DNA of 64,000 bases from Bacteriovoracaceae bacterium (GCA_947377285.1 CANCFT010000015.1:1-64000); one strand, 5' to 3'. Counted from the stretch's first letter, positions 1 through 9,202 are shown. The notes: a model not told the origin generated them from the letters alone. A program made the numbers and translations.

Positions 1-2
1 AA

Positions 3-485
3 TTAGGATTGGCGCTCTAAAATTTTAAAATTAAAGGTTTCAAATTTTTGCGATTCAACTTCTTTCCATTCACTCGAAGTGAGCGTTGGAAAAAAGGCAT
101 CAGCGGGGCCTACGTAAGGAACTTCAGTTAAATAAATTTTTTGAGCATATGGCAGATAGAGATTATATATTTCTGCACCACCAATAATAACTAATTCACT
201 ATCGTCTTGATCATTATTTTCTAAGGCCACATCAAAGGCCATTAATGGATCATTGATAACTTCCGTTCCTGGAATTTTTAAATCAGCATCCTTAGTTAAG
301 ACAATATTTAACCGATTTGGTAAAGCCTTTCCAATAGATTCAAAAGTCTTTCTACCCATAACGATTGTCTTGCCAGTTGTGATTTTTTTAAAATTTTTTA
401 AATCTTCAGAAATATGCCAGAGCAATTGATTATTTAATCCAATTTCATTTTTTGGGCCATGGGCAACAATCATTGAAACAATCAT
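3..485 (-). CDS. folA: Dihydrofolate reductase
   Basis: Reduces dihydrofolate to tetrahydrofolate with NADPH in the cytoplasm, regenerating the folate used up by thymidylate synthase. The 160-residue length is normal for bacterial DHFR. Visible family signatures are the N-terminal strand with LNNQLLWHISEDL (substrate-pocket acidic residue), GKTIVMGRKTFESIG (NADPH-binding loop) and VIIGGAEIYNLYLP near residue 100. The ATG at 485 has an AAGGA ribosome binding site. The gene lies 16 bases downstream of thyA on the same strand, the common thyA-folA pairing, so the two are almost certainly co-transcribed. The stop codon lies just inside the left window edge, so the gene is complete. Confidence 0.96.
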   Translation of the reverse strand: MIVSMIVAHGPKNEIGLNNQLLWHISEDLKNFKKITTGKTIVMGRKTFESIGKALPNRLNIVLTKDADLKIPGTEVINDPLMAFDVALENNDQDDSELVIIGGAEIYNLYLPYAQKIYLTEVPYVGPADAFFPTLTSSEWKEVESQKFETFNFKILERQS

Positions 486-501
486 GGAGATCCTTTATTT
501 T

Positions 502-1296
502 TTAAATGGCCACAGGAGCTTTGATATGAGGATGTGGGTCGTATCCTGTCAGAGAAAAATCTTCAAACTTAAAATCGAAAATACTTTTAACATTAGGATT
601 AATTTCCATTCGAGGAAGTGGTTTAAATTCACGGGTCAATTGTAAATTGGCCTGTTCAATATGATTTGTATAGAGATGAGCATCTCCCATCGTGTGGACA
701 AAATCTCCATATTGAAGATCACAAACTTGGGCCATCATCATCGTTAATAATGCGTAAGAAGCAATATTAAAAGGCACACCTAAAAAGATATCAGCAGAAC
801 GCTGATAAAGTTGGCATGAGAGGCGGCCCTCGGCCACATAGAATTGAAAAAAAGCATGACATGGTGGCAAGGCCATTTTATCAATTTCGGCCACATTCCA
901 TGCCGAGACAATTAATCGTCTCGAGTCCGGATTTTTTTTAATTTGATTAACGACTGCAGTTATCTGATCAACTGTTTCACCATTGGCACCTTGCCAGCTT
1001 CTCCACTGAGAGCCATAGACTGGTCCCAAGTTCCCTTCTTCATCGGCCCATTCATTCCAAATGGAAACGCCATTGTCCTTTAGGTATTTTATATTGGTTT
1101 CTCCTTGAAGAAACCAGAGGAGTTCATGAATGATGGATTTTAAATGTAATTTTTTAGTCGTCACTAATGGAAAACCTTCGGCCAAATTATAGCGAGCTTG
1201 ATGTCCAAAAACAGAGATCGTACCTGTTCCTGTGCGGTCTTCTTTTTTTACTCCGTGCTCGAGAACATGTTTCATTAATTGGTGGTATTGCTTCAT
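502..1296 (-). CDS. thyA: Thymidylate synthase
   Basis: Methylates dUMP to dTMP using methylene-tetrahydrofolate, producing the dihydrofolate that FolA recycles. The 264-residue length equals the classic bacterial ThyA. Conserved features are [13 protein letters not shown] near residue 22, the catalytic cysteine in [12 protein letters not shown], the [20 protein letters not shown] block with the dUMP-contacting Arg and Asn, and the C-terminal [10 protein letters not shown]. The ATG at 1296 follows a GAGGAAG ribosome binding site. First gene of a thyA-folA operon; the roughly 230-base gap upstream, shared with a divergent gene, must hold its promoter, but no consensus box was clear to me. Confidence 0.97.
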   Translation of the reverse strand: MKQYHQLMKHVLEHGVKKEDRTGTGTISVFGHQARYNLAEGFPLVTTKKLHLKSIIHELLWFLQGETNIKYLKDNGVSIWNEWADEEGNLGPVYGSQWRSWQGANGETVDQITAVVNQIKKNPDSRRLIVSAWNVAEIDKMALPPCHAFFQFYVAEGRLSCQLYQRSADIFLGVPFNIASYALLTMMMAQVCDLQYGDFVHTMGDAHLYTNHIEQANLQLTREFKPLPRMEINPNVKSIFDFKFEDFSLTGYDPHPHIKAPVAI

Positions 1297-1563
1297 GACT
1301 TCCTCGTCTAAATTTCTTTGAAATTCATTGTTATAGTATCGATCTGAGTTGAAATTTACAATGAATGTTTAATTAATTAAGTTATGGATTTATAAATAAA
1401 AGCTGACAGGAATCTAGGTAGTTTCATTCAAAAATTCCTAAATTATTGAATAAAGTTTAAACATTACTGTGATTTATAGACAATTTAAAACCTTCAAGAT
1501 GGGATAATTACCTAATATTACCCAAAATTTATGGGCCAGATCTTTGCTATCTATTCACTTGAA

Positions 1564-2631
1564 ATGAAATATTTAATAGTCCTCATTTACGCCATTCTTA
1601 TGTCCTGCAGCCTATGGGCCGCGGAAGCAATCCTATGGAAGCAAACTCCAGATTCTGCCAATATCCTATTGCCTCAAAAAGATAATCAATCAAAGCAACA
1701 AGCATTAGAAGAATATTTTAAAGCAATCAATGAAACACCTTCACTAAATTCTTTATTAGAACAAAGTGAGATAAAAGATCTCGTTGATGAAGACAAAAAA
1801 ATCCATTTTGAAATGGGTGAATTTAAAGATTTAAAATCTATAGCTTCAACCAAACCTCGCTTTGTCATCGTGACCAATGAGCTTCGCGAACTCTTTGCTC
1901 CTCCTTATGGAAGACGAGTTGCCAACGTCATTAAAAGACTTGAAGCTCTGGGTGCCGAAGTTTATGTATTACCAGTCATGCATGACTTAACTTTAGATGC
2001 AAAAGTTGCAAAAGCTTATAGAGAAAAATTAATCAATATGTTTGATGCTCAATTAGTTCTAGGCGGTGCCGACATCGATCCTTATTTGTATGGCGAAAAA
2101 ACGACTTATGCTAAAGGTATTGTCAGACGTCGAGATGTCAGTGAATTGAAATTCGTCAGGCAATTTATTGAAGCTAAAAAAGGCATGAATTTTGGTATCT
2201 GCAGAGGGCACCAGATGTGTGCTGTGGCCAATCATAAAAAACTTATTCAAGATATTCAAATTGAAGAATCGGCGGATTCAATTCATTTAAATGGGGATCA
2301 TCCCATTAATATAGATGAATCAAGTGAAGTTTTTTCTGTTTTTGATAAAGATAAAATCTTAGTCAACTCCCTTCATCATGAAGCTGTTTATATCCCAGAT
2401 GGTGATAAGGATTATAAAATTATCGCGACGAGTATAGATCACAATCCCATTGTAGAGGCCCTCGAATTTAAAAATGGCCTTGGAGTCACTCTCCAGTTTC
2501 ACCCGGAACTCATGCATGATGAAACCGGAGATAAGATACTTGATCAATTCATAAAGCTAACAATTAAAAATAAAAAACTTCAAAGGTCATCAATGAGTTG
2601 TCTTGAATTGATGAAATTGTTTCTCAATTAA
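1564..2631 (+). CDS. Secreted class I glutamine amidotransferase-like (peptidase C26) protein
   Basis: A class I amidotransferase fold of the gamma-glutamyl-GABA hydrolase (PuuD/C26) type. The nucleophile elbow is FGICRGHQMCAV (Cys nucleophile) and the His-Glu pair is in LQFHPELM; LVLGGADIDPYLYG matches the family's GG-D-P strand. The start at 1564 gives a clean signal peptide (hydrophobic run ending SLWAAEA); an ATG at 1531 would add 11 residues in front of it. Neither start has a good ribosome binding site. Export is unusual, because PuuD itself is cytoplasmic. A role in hydrolysing gamma-glutamyl compounds outside the cytoplasm is inference. Transcribed divergently from thyA. Confidence 0.8.
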   Translation: MKYLIVLIYAILMSCSLWAAEAILWKQTPDSANILLPQKDNQSKQQALEEYFKAINETPSLNSLLEQSEIKDLVDEDKKIHFEMGEFKDLKSIASTKPRFVIVTNELRELFAPPYGRRVANVIKRLEALGAEVYVLPVMHDLTLDAKVAKAYREKLINMFDAQLVLGGADIDPYLYGEKTTYAKGIVRRRDVSELKFVRQFIEAKKGMNFGICRGHQMCAVANHKKLIQDIQIEESADSIHLNGDHPINIDESSEVFSVFDKDKILVNSLHHEAVYIPDGDKDYKIIATSIDHNPIVEALEFKNGLGVTLQFHPELMHDETGDKILDQFIKLTIKNKKLQRSSMSCLELMKLFLN

Positions 2632-2706
2632 ACTACCCAACTTTCTATTTTCCTCTATAATCAATATATATTTATTGAAAGTTTGAATTATAAAGGAATG
2701 ATATCA

Positions 2707-3828
2707 ATGAAATCTATTAGAGGTTTTTCATTATTAGAAGTAATGATCGTAGTCGGACTTCTTGCTGGTTTAAGCCTAGTAGCGATGAATATATCAAAAC
2801 AATCAAATAAGAGTTCTGCTAAATACCAACTTGATACTGAAATAAGCTTAATTACCAATGAAATAAATGGAATTCTTTCAGACCCAAAATCTTGCTTGGC
2901 AACTGTAAAGCTAGCAACACTAGATCATGTTCAACAATACTCAAATACTACGGGAGCCTACACTTCAAAATATTTAACAAATTCTGTGAATGGCAATGGC
3001 AAAGCTAAAATTTTATCTTATGCACTAGATTTGGGCCCGGGGGCCGAAACTCCATTGTTAAAAATTGTTTTTGAAAATAAAGAAATTTTAAAAAATTCAG
3101 ACTCTTCTAATCCGACTATTTCAAAAATTATTAAACTTGAAATTACTCCCAATGGGGCTGCAGCTGTTGCTGATATAACGACTTGCCGGTCAGTTTCGAC
3201 AGCGACTGATACTATGTGGAACAGAGTCTCTGGGACCAGTATTATTCATTACGACAGTGGAAATGTTGGGATTGGAACAGCAACTCCTGAAGCAAAATTA
3301 GATGTTGATGGAGAAATACGAGCTGGAAGTACAGGTGTCTTAGAAAATGGAGCGTGTAGTACAGAAGGGGCCTTCGCATATGATAAAGTCGCTCACAAAC
3401 CAGTCTTTTGTAATAATGATTCTCCTACTAAACACTGGACAGCAATGAATGGCAGTAATGGTGAAGTCTTAAGTATTTATGGAACACACTCTGGAGCATC
3501 TGTTGGAACATGGAATGTTTCAACTATAACTTCCAATACTTTATTAACCCCGCCCCCATCAACAAGTTTAATAACAATTCAAAAAGCTGGAAATTATTTC
3601 GCAGTCTCTACCTCATATATTTGTGTTGCTGGTTCAGCAAATTATATGCAAAGCTTTATAGTCCATAATGGAACCTATGTAGCTAACTCAGTTATAAGAG
3701 CGTTTGAATGCGGTTCTACAAGTGCAACAGTTGGTTTAAAACTTGCTTTTGGAGATACTATCGAAGCACAATGCAATCACAATCAAGGATTTGATATTTT
3801 ATGTACTTTCACATTAACAAAATTATAA
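2707..3828 (+). CDS. Pilin-like protein with tail-fibre hinge and C1q-like C-terminal domain
   Basis: The N-terminus is a type IV prepilin signal: short basic leader, then G|FSLLEVMIVVGLLAGLSL with Glu at mature position 5, so it should be cut by prepilin peptidase. Residues about 30-170 form a Cys-containing pilin-like domain. A motif NVGIGTATPEAKLDVDG follows, the hinge typical of phage tail-fibre and S74-type fibre proteins. The last ~110 residues (GNYFAVSTSYICV, HNGTYVANSVIRAF, LAFGDTIEAQC, FDILCTFTLTKL) resemble a C1q/TNF jelly roll. The ATG at 2707 was chosen because AAAGGA sits nine bases upstream; an in-frame TTG at 2683 and ATG at 2698 are worse placed. Probably a surface adhesin on a pseudopilus; the binding target is unknown. 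Confidence 0.75.
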   Translation: MKSIRGFSLLEVMIVVGLLAGLSLVAMNISKQSNKSSAKYQLDTEISLITNEINGILSDPKSCLATVKLATLDHVQQYSNTTGAYTSKYLTNSVNGNGKAKILSYALDLGPGAETPLLKIVFENKEILKNSDSSNPTISKIIKLEITPNGAAAVADITTCRSVSTATDTMWNRVSGTSIIHYDSGNVGIGTATPEAKLDVDGEIRAGSTGVLENGACSTEGAFAYDKVAHKPVFCNNDSPTKHWTAMNGSNGEVLSIYGTHSGASVGTWNVSTITSNTLLTPPPSTSLITIQKAGNYFAVSTSYICVAGSANYMQSFIVHNGTYVANSVIRAFECGSTSATVGLKLAFGDTIEAQCNHNQGFDILCTFTLTKL

Positions 3829-4343
3829 ATAATTTTATTAAGATAATTATATTAGTCAAAAAAAATAGAAATTATAGCTTACTTATTTGTGTTTTTTTTT
3901 TCAATTTAACATCTTGTGCTGAAAAAAATAAATCGCTGCCTCCACATTCCCCAAAAAACAAAATTAAAAAAAGGTATATTCCGACAACTAATATTGAAAA
4001 AATTAATTCTGATATTAATGCTAATGAAATTCAACAAAAACTTGAAAATACTAATGACACCCAATCAACAAATACTGAATCTAAATCAATAATCAATCAG
4101 GTAAATAATTCATCACCAATAAATGCGATGTCTCCACCAGTGTTTCCAAAAGATACATTTACAAGCACACCGAAATTGCAAAATGAAAATAAGAACAATA
4201 CAACAAATTCAATTTCACCAATGAATGAGCTACCTAAAACTGTCAAAGATTCTTCAGAAGTTGGTTTTTCTACTTTACCCAAAAAAGATGACAATAAAAA
4301 TAAACACGTTAATCCTATGGCTCCTCCTGAATTCATGAAATAA
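3801..4343 (+). CDS. Hypothetical lipoprotein, Asn/Pro/Ser-rich
   Basis: Not recognised as a known family. A hydrophobic stretch ending in FFFNLTSC is a convincing lipobox, so the mature protein should be a lipid-anchored, low-complexity chain rich in Asn, Lys, Ser and Pro, with no predicted globular domain. A short phrase recurs: NAMSPPVFPK, SISPMNELPK and NPMAPPEFMK, suggesting a repeated Met-Pro-Pro linear motif. The reading frame starts inside the last 28 bases of the pilin-like gene, and the true start is uncertain because the leader before the hydrophobic run is long. Translational coupling with the pilin-like gene is likely, which hints at a joint role at the surface. Confidence 0.6.
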   Translation: MYFHINKIINNFIKIIILVKKNRNYSLLICVFFFNLTSCAEKNKSLPPHSPKNKIKKRYIPTTNIEKINSDINANEIQQKLENTNDTQSTNTESKSIINQVNNSSPINAMSPPVFPKDTFTSTPKLQNENKNNTTNSISPMNELPKTVKDSSEVGFSTLPKKDDNKNKHVNPMAPPEFMK

Positions 4344-4426
4344 TAATAGCTGTCATTTTTTTAATACTTAGAAAATTAGATAAAGGCAGAATTTAGATAA
4401 ATTATCTATACTTAGTTTTAGATGAA

Positions 4427-5239
4427 TTATTTTTTTACTGAAGCCAATTCTTCTTTTACACAAGCTCCAAGCACATCTTCCCCGTGAGACATATGTGCAC
4501 TTAAAGCTGGACAAGCAATTGCAATTGTTTCAGCCTTTTTGTCAGAATGATGACATATAACGACTTTAATTTCACGGTTATGATTTATTTTAAATTGAGC
4601 TGCAATTGAATTACAAGTCTGAGGAATTTTCATACGTGGTGCTTTAGTGCACGTAGTGGACTTTGAATTATCTTTATCTTTATCATCATCTTCGTCTTCA
4701 TCTTCTCTTTCATTATTCGTTGAATATTTTGTTTCTGAAAGTGAAACCGCCGTAGAAACTACAGGTGTTTTTACTACAACTGTTGCGACTGCTGGAGTTT
4801 TCACAACTTCTACAACTGGTGCTTTTGCAACGACAACGACTGGAGCTGCTGCAGGAGTTGCTACGACTTCAGGAACTTTCACGACTTCCACAACGGGTGC
4901 TTTAGCAACGACAACCACTGGAGCATTCGCAACTGCAATACAACCAATGATTGTACTTACCCCAGAAGTGTCTTCTTCTAATAAAGGTTGGCAACCAGTC
5001 GTTTGAGCACACATCTCTAAATTTGAAACTCTCCCGCATGTTCCATTAGGATCTGCAGGAATTGGTGAAGTTGTTGTAGTTGTTGCCACTTCAGCAGGAG
5101 CATCTTTGGCAGCATCTGGAGCACTAATAAGTGAGCTTTTCTTTGTTGAAACTTTCTGAAATGCAACATTCTCATTACACGATACATTCAACAAAAGAAC
5201 TGAACACATTAAGAAAATTTGTTTTGCATTTAATTTCAC
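4427..5239 (-). CDS. Repeat-containing lipoprotein with Cys/His-rich C-terminal domain
   Basis: Signal sequence FLMCSVLLLNVSC provides a lipobox. A small domain with CGRVSNLEMCAQTTGCQPL follows, then Ala/Val/Pro-rich direct repeats built on APVVVVAKAPVVEVVK in two near-identical copies plus degenerate ones, an acidic stretch, and a C-terminal domain with VVICHHSDKKAETIAIAC and ALSAHMSHGEDVLGAC. That last pattern (CH...TI...AL.AH..HGD..G.C) occurs in many secreted bacterial proteins of unknown function. I chose the GTG at 5239 because GGAG lies six bases upstream; an upstream ATG at 5251 lacks a ribosome binding site. Likely a cell-surface protein with a flexible stalk; function unknown. Confidence 0.7.
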   Translation of the reverse strand: MKLNAKQIFLMCSVLLLNVSCNENVAFQKVSTKKSSLISAPDAAKDAPAEVATTTTTSPIPADPNGTCGRVSNLEMCAQTTGCQPLLEEDTSGVSTIIGCIAVANAPVVVVAKAPVVEVVKVPEVVATPAAAPVVVVAKAPVVEVVKTPAVATVVVKTPVVSTAVSLSETKYSTNNEREDEDEDDDKDKDNSKSTTCTKAPRMKIPQTCNSIAAQFKINHNREIKVVICHHSDKKAETIAIACPALSAHMSHGEDVLGACVKEELASVKK

Positions 5240-5496
5240 ATTTAGCTCCATTGGCAATAGCTGCTTAGTTTGATCAATTATATCGGCAGATTAATAATGA
5301 GACTAAAAAATAATATTAATAGAACCTAAGTCTATGTATTATTAAGAGCTCTGCAGTTTAAATGATGCCCACTTTTTGTGGATTTACACCAGACTTTGCA
5401 AAGGAATAATTCTTTACAAAAATAGGCCTACGTCTCAAAATTAAAAGTGAAAATTAAAATCTACTCATAATCATTAACTTTATTTGGAATTAAAAT

Positions 5497-6693
5497 ATGA
5501 CAAAAGTAATTACTGGGCTAGAACGACTTATTAACGACAAATCCCTGCAGGATTCAGTTAAAGGTAATATTGGTTACCTTTGCCATAGCGCTACGATTGA
5601 TTCGCAATTTAATTCTGGCGTGCTTTTAATGCAAAAAATTTTTGGTAGTAGACTGAAAAAATTATTTGGCCCTCAACATGGATTTGTGACAGATGTCCAA
5701 GACAATATGGTTGAGACCACCCATTATATTCATCCTTATTTTAAAATTCCGGTCTATTCTCTTTACTCAGAAACAAGAACTCCAACTGATGAAATGCTAG
5801 AGGGTCTTGATACCTTTATCATTGATCTTCAAGATGTAGGCACTAGAGTCTATACCTATATCTCAACACTTTCACTCATCATGGAAAAATGTGTAAAAAA
5901 AGATATTAAAATTCTAGTCCTTGACCGCCCAAATCCTGTGGGTGGTGAAATGATTGAAGGAACTGTTTTGCAACCAGATTATAAATCTTTCGTAGGCCGC
6001 TATCCAATTCCACAACGCCACTCCCTGACAATGGGAGAAGTAGCGATGTTTGGACAAAAAATTTTAAAAACCGATTGTCATGTTGAAGTGATTCAAATGA
6101 AAGGCTGGAAGCGATCAATGTATTGGCAAGATACAGGACTTCCTTGGGTGCTCCCCTCACCTAATTTACCAACACCTGAAGGAGCTTTAACTTTCGCAGG
6201 CACTGTGCTTTTTGAAGGAACAAATCTTTCAGAAGGTAGAGGGACAACAAGACCTCTTGAGGTCGCAGGCTTCCCAGGCATAGAATCATTTTCATTTTGT
6301 GAAAATGTATTAAATAAGTTTAAAGAAGAAGGCCTCACTGAAGGATTTAACCTCCGCCCAATTATTTTTCTTCCTACGTTTCAAAAACATCAAGGAAAAA
6401 ATTGTGGTGGGATACATATCCACTCAACTGATAATCAAAAATTTCCTTCATGGATAGTCTCTCATATGCTCTGCCGAGAGTTTAAACGCGAGTTAGGAAA
6501 TGAATTCCTCTTTCACGATAAGCCTTATGAGTATGAATTTCATAAACTTGCTATTGACCTCATCAGCGGCACAGATAAAATTCGCCATTGGGTGAATCAA
6601 CTAGGTTCATTAAAAGAACTAAAGGCCATAGAAACAGAAGGCCATCAAACTTTTATTGACCAAAAATCCAAGATTCTTTTATACCCGAATTAA
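5497..6693 (+). CDS. NamZ-type exo-beta-N-acetylmuramidase family protein (DUF1343)
   Basis: Matches the DUF1343/NamZ family, whose studied members cleave terminal N-acetylmuramic acid from muropeptide sugars during peptidoglycan recycling. Family blocks are visible in order: FGPQHGFVTDVQDNM, YSLYSETRTPTDEML, IDLQDVGTRVYTYIS, VLDRPNPVGG, GRYPIPQRHSLTMGE, and FEGTNLSEGRGTTRPLEVAG. Length 398 is typical for the core domain. No signal peptide is present, unlike many exported family members, so it may act on muropeptides in the cytoplasm; this is inference. It converges on the small gene at 6690, with which it shares four bases at the stop codons. Confidence 0.85.
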   Translation: MTKVITGLERLINDKSLQDSVKGNIGYLCHSATIDSQFNSGVLLMQKIFGSRLKKLFGPQHGFVTDVQDNMVETTHYIHPYFKIPVYSLYSETRTPTDEMLEGLDTFIIDLQDVGTRVYTYISTLSLIMEKCVKKDIKILVLDRPNPVGGEMIEGTVLQPDYKSFVGRYPIPQRHSLTMGEVAMFGQKILKTDCHVEVIQMKGWKRSMYWQDTGLPWVLPSPNLPTPEGALTFAGTVLFEGTNLSEGRGTTRPLEVAGFPGIESFSFCENVLNKFKEEGLTEGFNLRPIIFLPTFQKHQGKNCGGIHIHSTDNQKFPSWIVSHMLCREFKRELGNEFLFHDKPYEYEFHKLAIDLISGTDKIRHWVNQLGSLKELKAIETEGHQTFIDQKSKILLYPN

Positions 6694-6938
6694 GCGGCAA
6701 TTTTAACTGAACTATTAAGGAAATGAAGATAACCGGGAACTCTGTGCTCTAACAGGTCCCAAATAATATTTTCATCAAGGCCGTCAACTTTGGCCGATTG
6801 AATCAGTGACCTGACTCTAAAATCAAGCTCTGTATAATCGATATGGGATCGATAAACAGATTCACTCTCCACAATGATAACTTCGATCACTTCGGAGTAT
6901 TGTTGGATCAAAGTTTGGGTAAAATCGTCTTTATTCAT
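6690..6938 (-). CDS. Small conserved-looking protein of unknown function (82 aa)
   Basis: Not recognised. An 82-residue soluble, acidic protein with a predicted helical N-terminus and no signal peptide, cysteine or membrane segment. It is treated as real because the ATG at 6938 has a strong ribosome binding site (GGAGAAG eight bases upstream) and the codon use resembles its neighbours. Its stop overlaps the stop of the NamZ-like gene by four bases in convergent orientation, so the two are not an operon. No function can be assigned. Confidence 0.6.
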   Translation of the reverse strand: MNKDDFTQTLIQQYSEVIEVIIVESESVYRSHIDYTELDFRVRSLIQSAKVDGLDENIIWDLLEHRVPGYLHFLNSSVKIAA

Positions 6939-7165
6939 AATTCAAACTTCTCCTTTTCTCTTACAGCTTTTGTTAATGCTTAAAAAGTATAATTGAAAAA
7001 GGAGTTATTTCAGACTTCATTTATATTTCTCAATATTTTAATAAGTTAAAAACTTAATCTTCATTCGACTAAATATCTTTACAAGATGATCTCAAATGCT
7101 ACTGTATTTACTAACAAATTTTTAAAAAATTGTTTTATATCCTTCATTTTACAAGGGAGTGCTTA

Positions 7166-8296
7166 ATGAAATTATTGAACCAATCACCTAAATTGTGGGC
7201 ATGTTTACTGAGTTTAGTCCTATCTCAATCCTTAATGTCAGCTGAAGTTTTAAAGGTTGGAGTCGTTTCTCCTATTACGGGAGCTACTGCTACTTTTGGA
7301 CAAGAGAACGTTAACGGAATTAAATTAGCTTACGAAAAATTAAAAAAAGCTGGTGGAAAAAAATTCGAACTAGTTATTGAAGATGATAAATCTGATGCTA
7401 TTGAATCAACAAATGCCACACGAAAACTAATTAATATCGATAAAATTTCTGCCATGATCGGAGAGCCTACTTCTTCACTTGCACTTGCTTCTGCTCCTAT
7501 CGTTCAAGAAGCAAAAATTCCATTCATCACTCCAACTGCTACGAATATTAAAGTCACACAGGTCGGAGATTATATTTCACGAGCTTGTTTTACAGATGAT
7601 TTTCAAGGTGTAGTGATGGCCAAATTTGCGGTCAATACATTGAAAAAGAAAAAAGGATTAATCCTTATTGAAAACACATCTGATTATTCTAAAGGCCTCG
7701 CTAAATCATTTTCTGATGAATTTCTTAAACTTGGTGGAAAACTAGCTTCAACCGAAGAGCTTACCTATGTTGCCAAAGACACAGACTTTCAATCTTTATT
7801 AAGAAAAGTTAAACGTGCTAACCCAGAATTTATTTTTGTTCCAGGTTATTATGTTGAAGTTGGTCTAATCATTAAACAGGCCCGTGCACTTGGGATCACG
7901 GCTCCATTTATGGGCGGAGATGGATGGGACTCTCCAAAACTTTTTGAGATTGCTGGAGCGGCCGTTAAAGGAAGTTATATCTCAAATCACTTTGCCCCAG
8001 ATGACAAAGATCCAATTGTTCAAAACTTTGTTAAAGAATATACAAAAATCTATGGAGTAAAACCTGGTGGATTCGCAGCACTTGGTTACGACTCAGTTGG
8101 AATTATGAATGCAGCTATTCAAAAAGCAAAATCAAATAAGTCATCAGATATCAACGCTGAACTTGTAAAAACAAAAAATTACCAAGGTGTAACTGGACTT
8201 ATTACTTTTGATAAAGACAGAAACCCGAAAAAAGCAGCTGTTGTATTAGAAGCAATGGAAACTGGATTTGTTTTTCATACTAAAGTTAATCCTTAG
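7166..8296 (+). CDS. livJ: Branched-chain amino acid ABC transporter, periplasmic binding protein
   Basis: Periplasmic receptor that captures leucine, isoleucine, valine or related amino acids and passes them to LivHM. It shows a signal peptide (hydrophobic run ending LMSAEV), then the type I periplasmic-binding fold starting LKVGVVSPITGATATFG, with GEPTSSLALASAPIVQEAKIP and GITAPFMGGDGWDSP. Length 376 fits the family. The ATG at 7166 follows AAGGGAG; an in-frame ATG at 7130 would add 12 residues in front of the signal peptide and is rejected. First gene of a five-gene operon. The real substrate (leucine, other amino acid, urea, amide) cannot be fixed from sequence alone. Confidence 0.92.
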   Translation: MKLLNQSPKLWACLLSLVLSQSLMSAEVLKVGVVSPITGATATFGQENVNGIKLAYEKLKKAGGKKFELVIEDDKSDAIESTNATRKLINIDKISAMIGEPTSSLALASAPIVQEAKIPFITPTATNIKVTQVGDYISRACFTDDFQGVVMAKFAVNTLKKKKGLILIENTSDYSKGLAKSFSDEFLKLGGKLASTEELTYVAKDTDFQSLLRKVKRANPEFIFVPGYYVEVGLIIKQARALGITAPFMGGDGWDSPKLFEIAGAAVKGSYISNHFAPDDKDPIVQNFVKEYTKIYGVKPGGFAALGYDSVGIMNAAIQKAKSNKSSDINAELVKTKNYQGVTGLITFDKDRNPKKAAVVLEAMETGFVFHTKVNP

Positions 8297-8305
8297 TAGG
8301 AAAGT

Positions 8306-9202
8306 ATGGGCCAGAATGTAGCTTTTTTTCTTTGGGATTGCCTCCAATATTTAATCAATGGTATTTCCCAAGGCTCACTATACGCATTAGTGGCCTTGGG
8401 TTACACCATGGTTTACGGAATTATAAGATTAGTAAATTTTGCCCATGGTGAGTTTCTGATGATCGGAGCAATGTGTGGCTATTATGCCTTACAGGCCCAT
8501 CTCCCAATGCCCGTGGCCATACTCGTTGCAATGCTCTCCGCAGGTCTTCTCGCTGTCGTCGTCGAGCGCTTAGTCTATAGACCTATTCGAAAATCGGGAC
8601 GGATTCCTGCTCTTATAACAGCTATTGGAACATCTCTCTTTTTTCAATATTTCGGACAACTCACTTTTGGTGCTGATCCAAAAACAATTCCGCCATTTAT
8701 TACAGAAAAAATTTATAATTTTGGTGAAGTGAATGTCTCGAATGTTCAGCTCGCTATCTTTGTCATCACGATGTTGGTTTTAGCCTTTTTATGGTGGCTC
8801 ACCCATTTCACCAAAATTGGTAAAGCGATGCGGGCCACCAGTTATAATCTTCAGGCCGCTGAGCTAATGGGAATTAATACTAACAAAATTATTTCATTCA
8901 CTTTTTTTCTTGGAGCTGCACTTGCGGGCCTTGGCGGAATGTTAATGGGATATACCATGTCAGTTGAACCGATGATGGGAATGAATTTAGGAATAAAAGC
9001 TTTTGTTGCTGCTGTAGTTGGTGGTATTGGAGTCATTCCTGGAGCGGCCCTTGGTGGATTCATAATTGGTATCGCAGAAAATTTAGTCGCAGGCCTTTAT
9101 AAGTCTAGTTTTAGAGATGGTGTTTCATTTTTCATTCTCATTTTAATTTTACTTATCAAGCCCTCAGGTCTTCTTGGAAAAAACACAAAAGAGAAGGTAT
9201 AA
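8306..9202 (+). CDS. livH: Branched-chain amino acid ABC transporter permease LivH
   Basis: Inner-membrane permease of the LIV-type importer, with about eight membrane segments across 298 residues. Family marks are the N-terminal LINGISQGSLYALVALGYTMVYG, INFAHGEF-like VNFAHGEFLMIGA, and the ATPase-contact loop GKAMRATSYNLQAAELMGIN, followed by FFLGAALAGLGGMLMG. The start at 8306 has AGGAAAG upstream and lies nine bases after livJ. Encoded immediately before livM, its pairing partner in the membrane. Confidence 0.94.
   Translation: MGQNVAFFLWDCLQYLINGISQGSLYALVALGYTMVYGIIRLVNFAHGEFLMIGAMCGYYALQAHLPMPVAILVAMLSAGLLAVVVERLVYRPIRKSGRIPALITAIGTSLFFQYFGQLTFGADPKTIPPFITEKIYNFGEVNVSNVQLAIFVITMLVLAFLWWLTHFTKIGKAMRATSYNLQAAELMGINTNKIISFTFFLGAALAGLGGMLMGYTMSVEPMMGMNLGIKAFVAAVVGGIGVIPGAALGGFIIGIAENLVAGLYKSSFRDGVSFFILILILLIKPSGLLGKNTKEKV

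Noticed and set aside
1297-1563. Divergent promoter pair between thyA and the amidotransferase gene
   Set aside because: Promoters must exist here, but several AT-rich candidate boxes are equally poor and none could be chosen with confidence.
4647-5006. 119-codon Ser/Thr-rich open frame on the plus strand
   Set aside because: It is the mirror of the Ala/Val/Pro repeats of the lipoprotein gene on the minus strand; its low-complexity sequence follows from that composition and it has no ribosome binding site.
6690-6938. BolA-like protein
   Set aside because: Size and charge are similar, but the BolA fold motif (central helix-turn with the conserved His region) is not seen.
7110-7136. A/T-rich inverted repeat before livJ as a terminator or riboswitch
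   Set aside because: The AAATTTTT/AAAAATT symmetry is imperfect and expected by chance in such AT-rich DNA; no conserved riboswitch core is recognisable.
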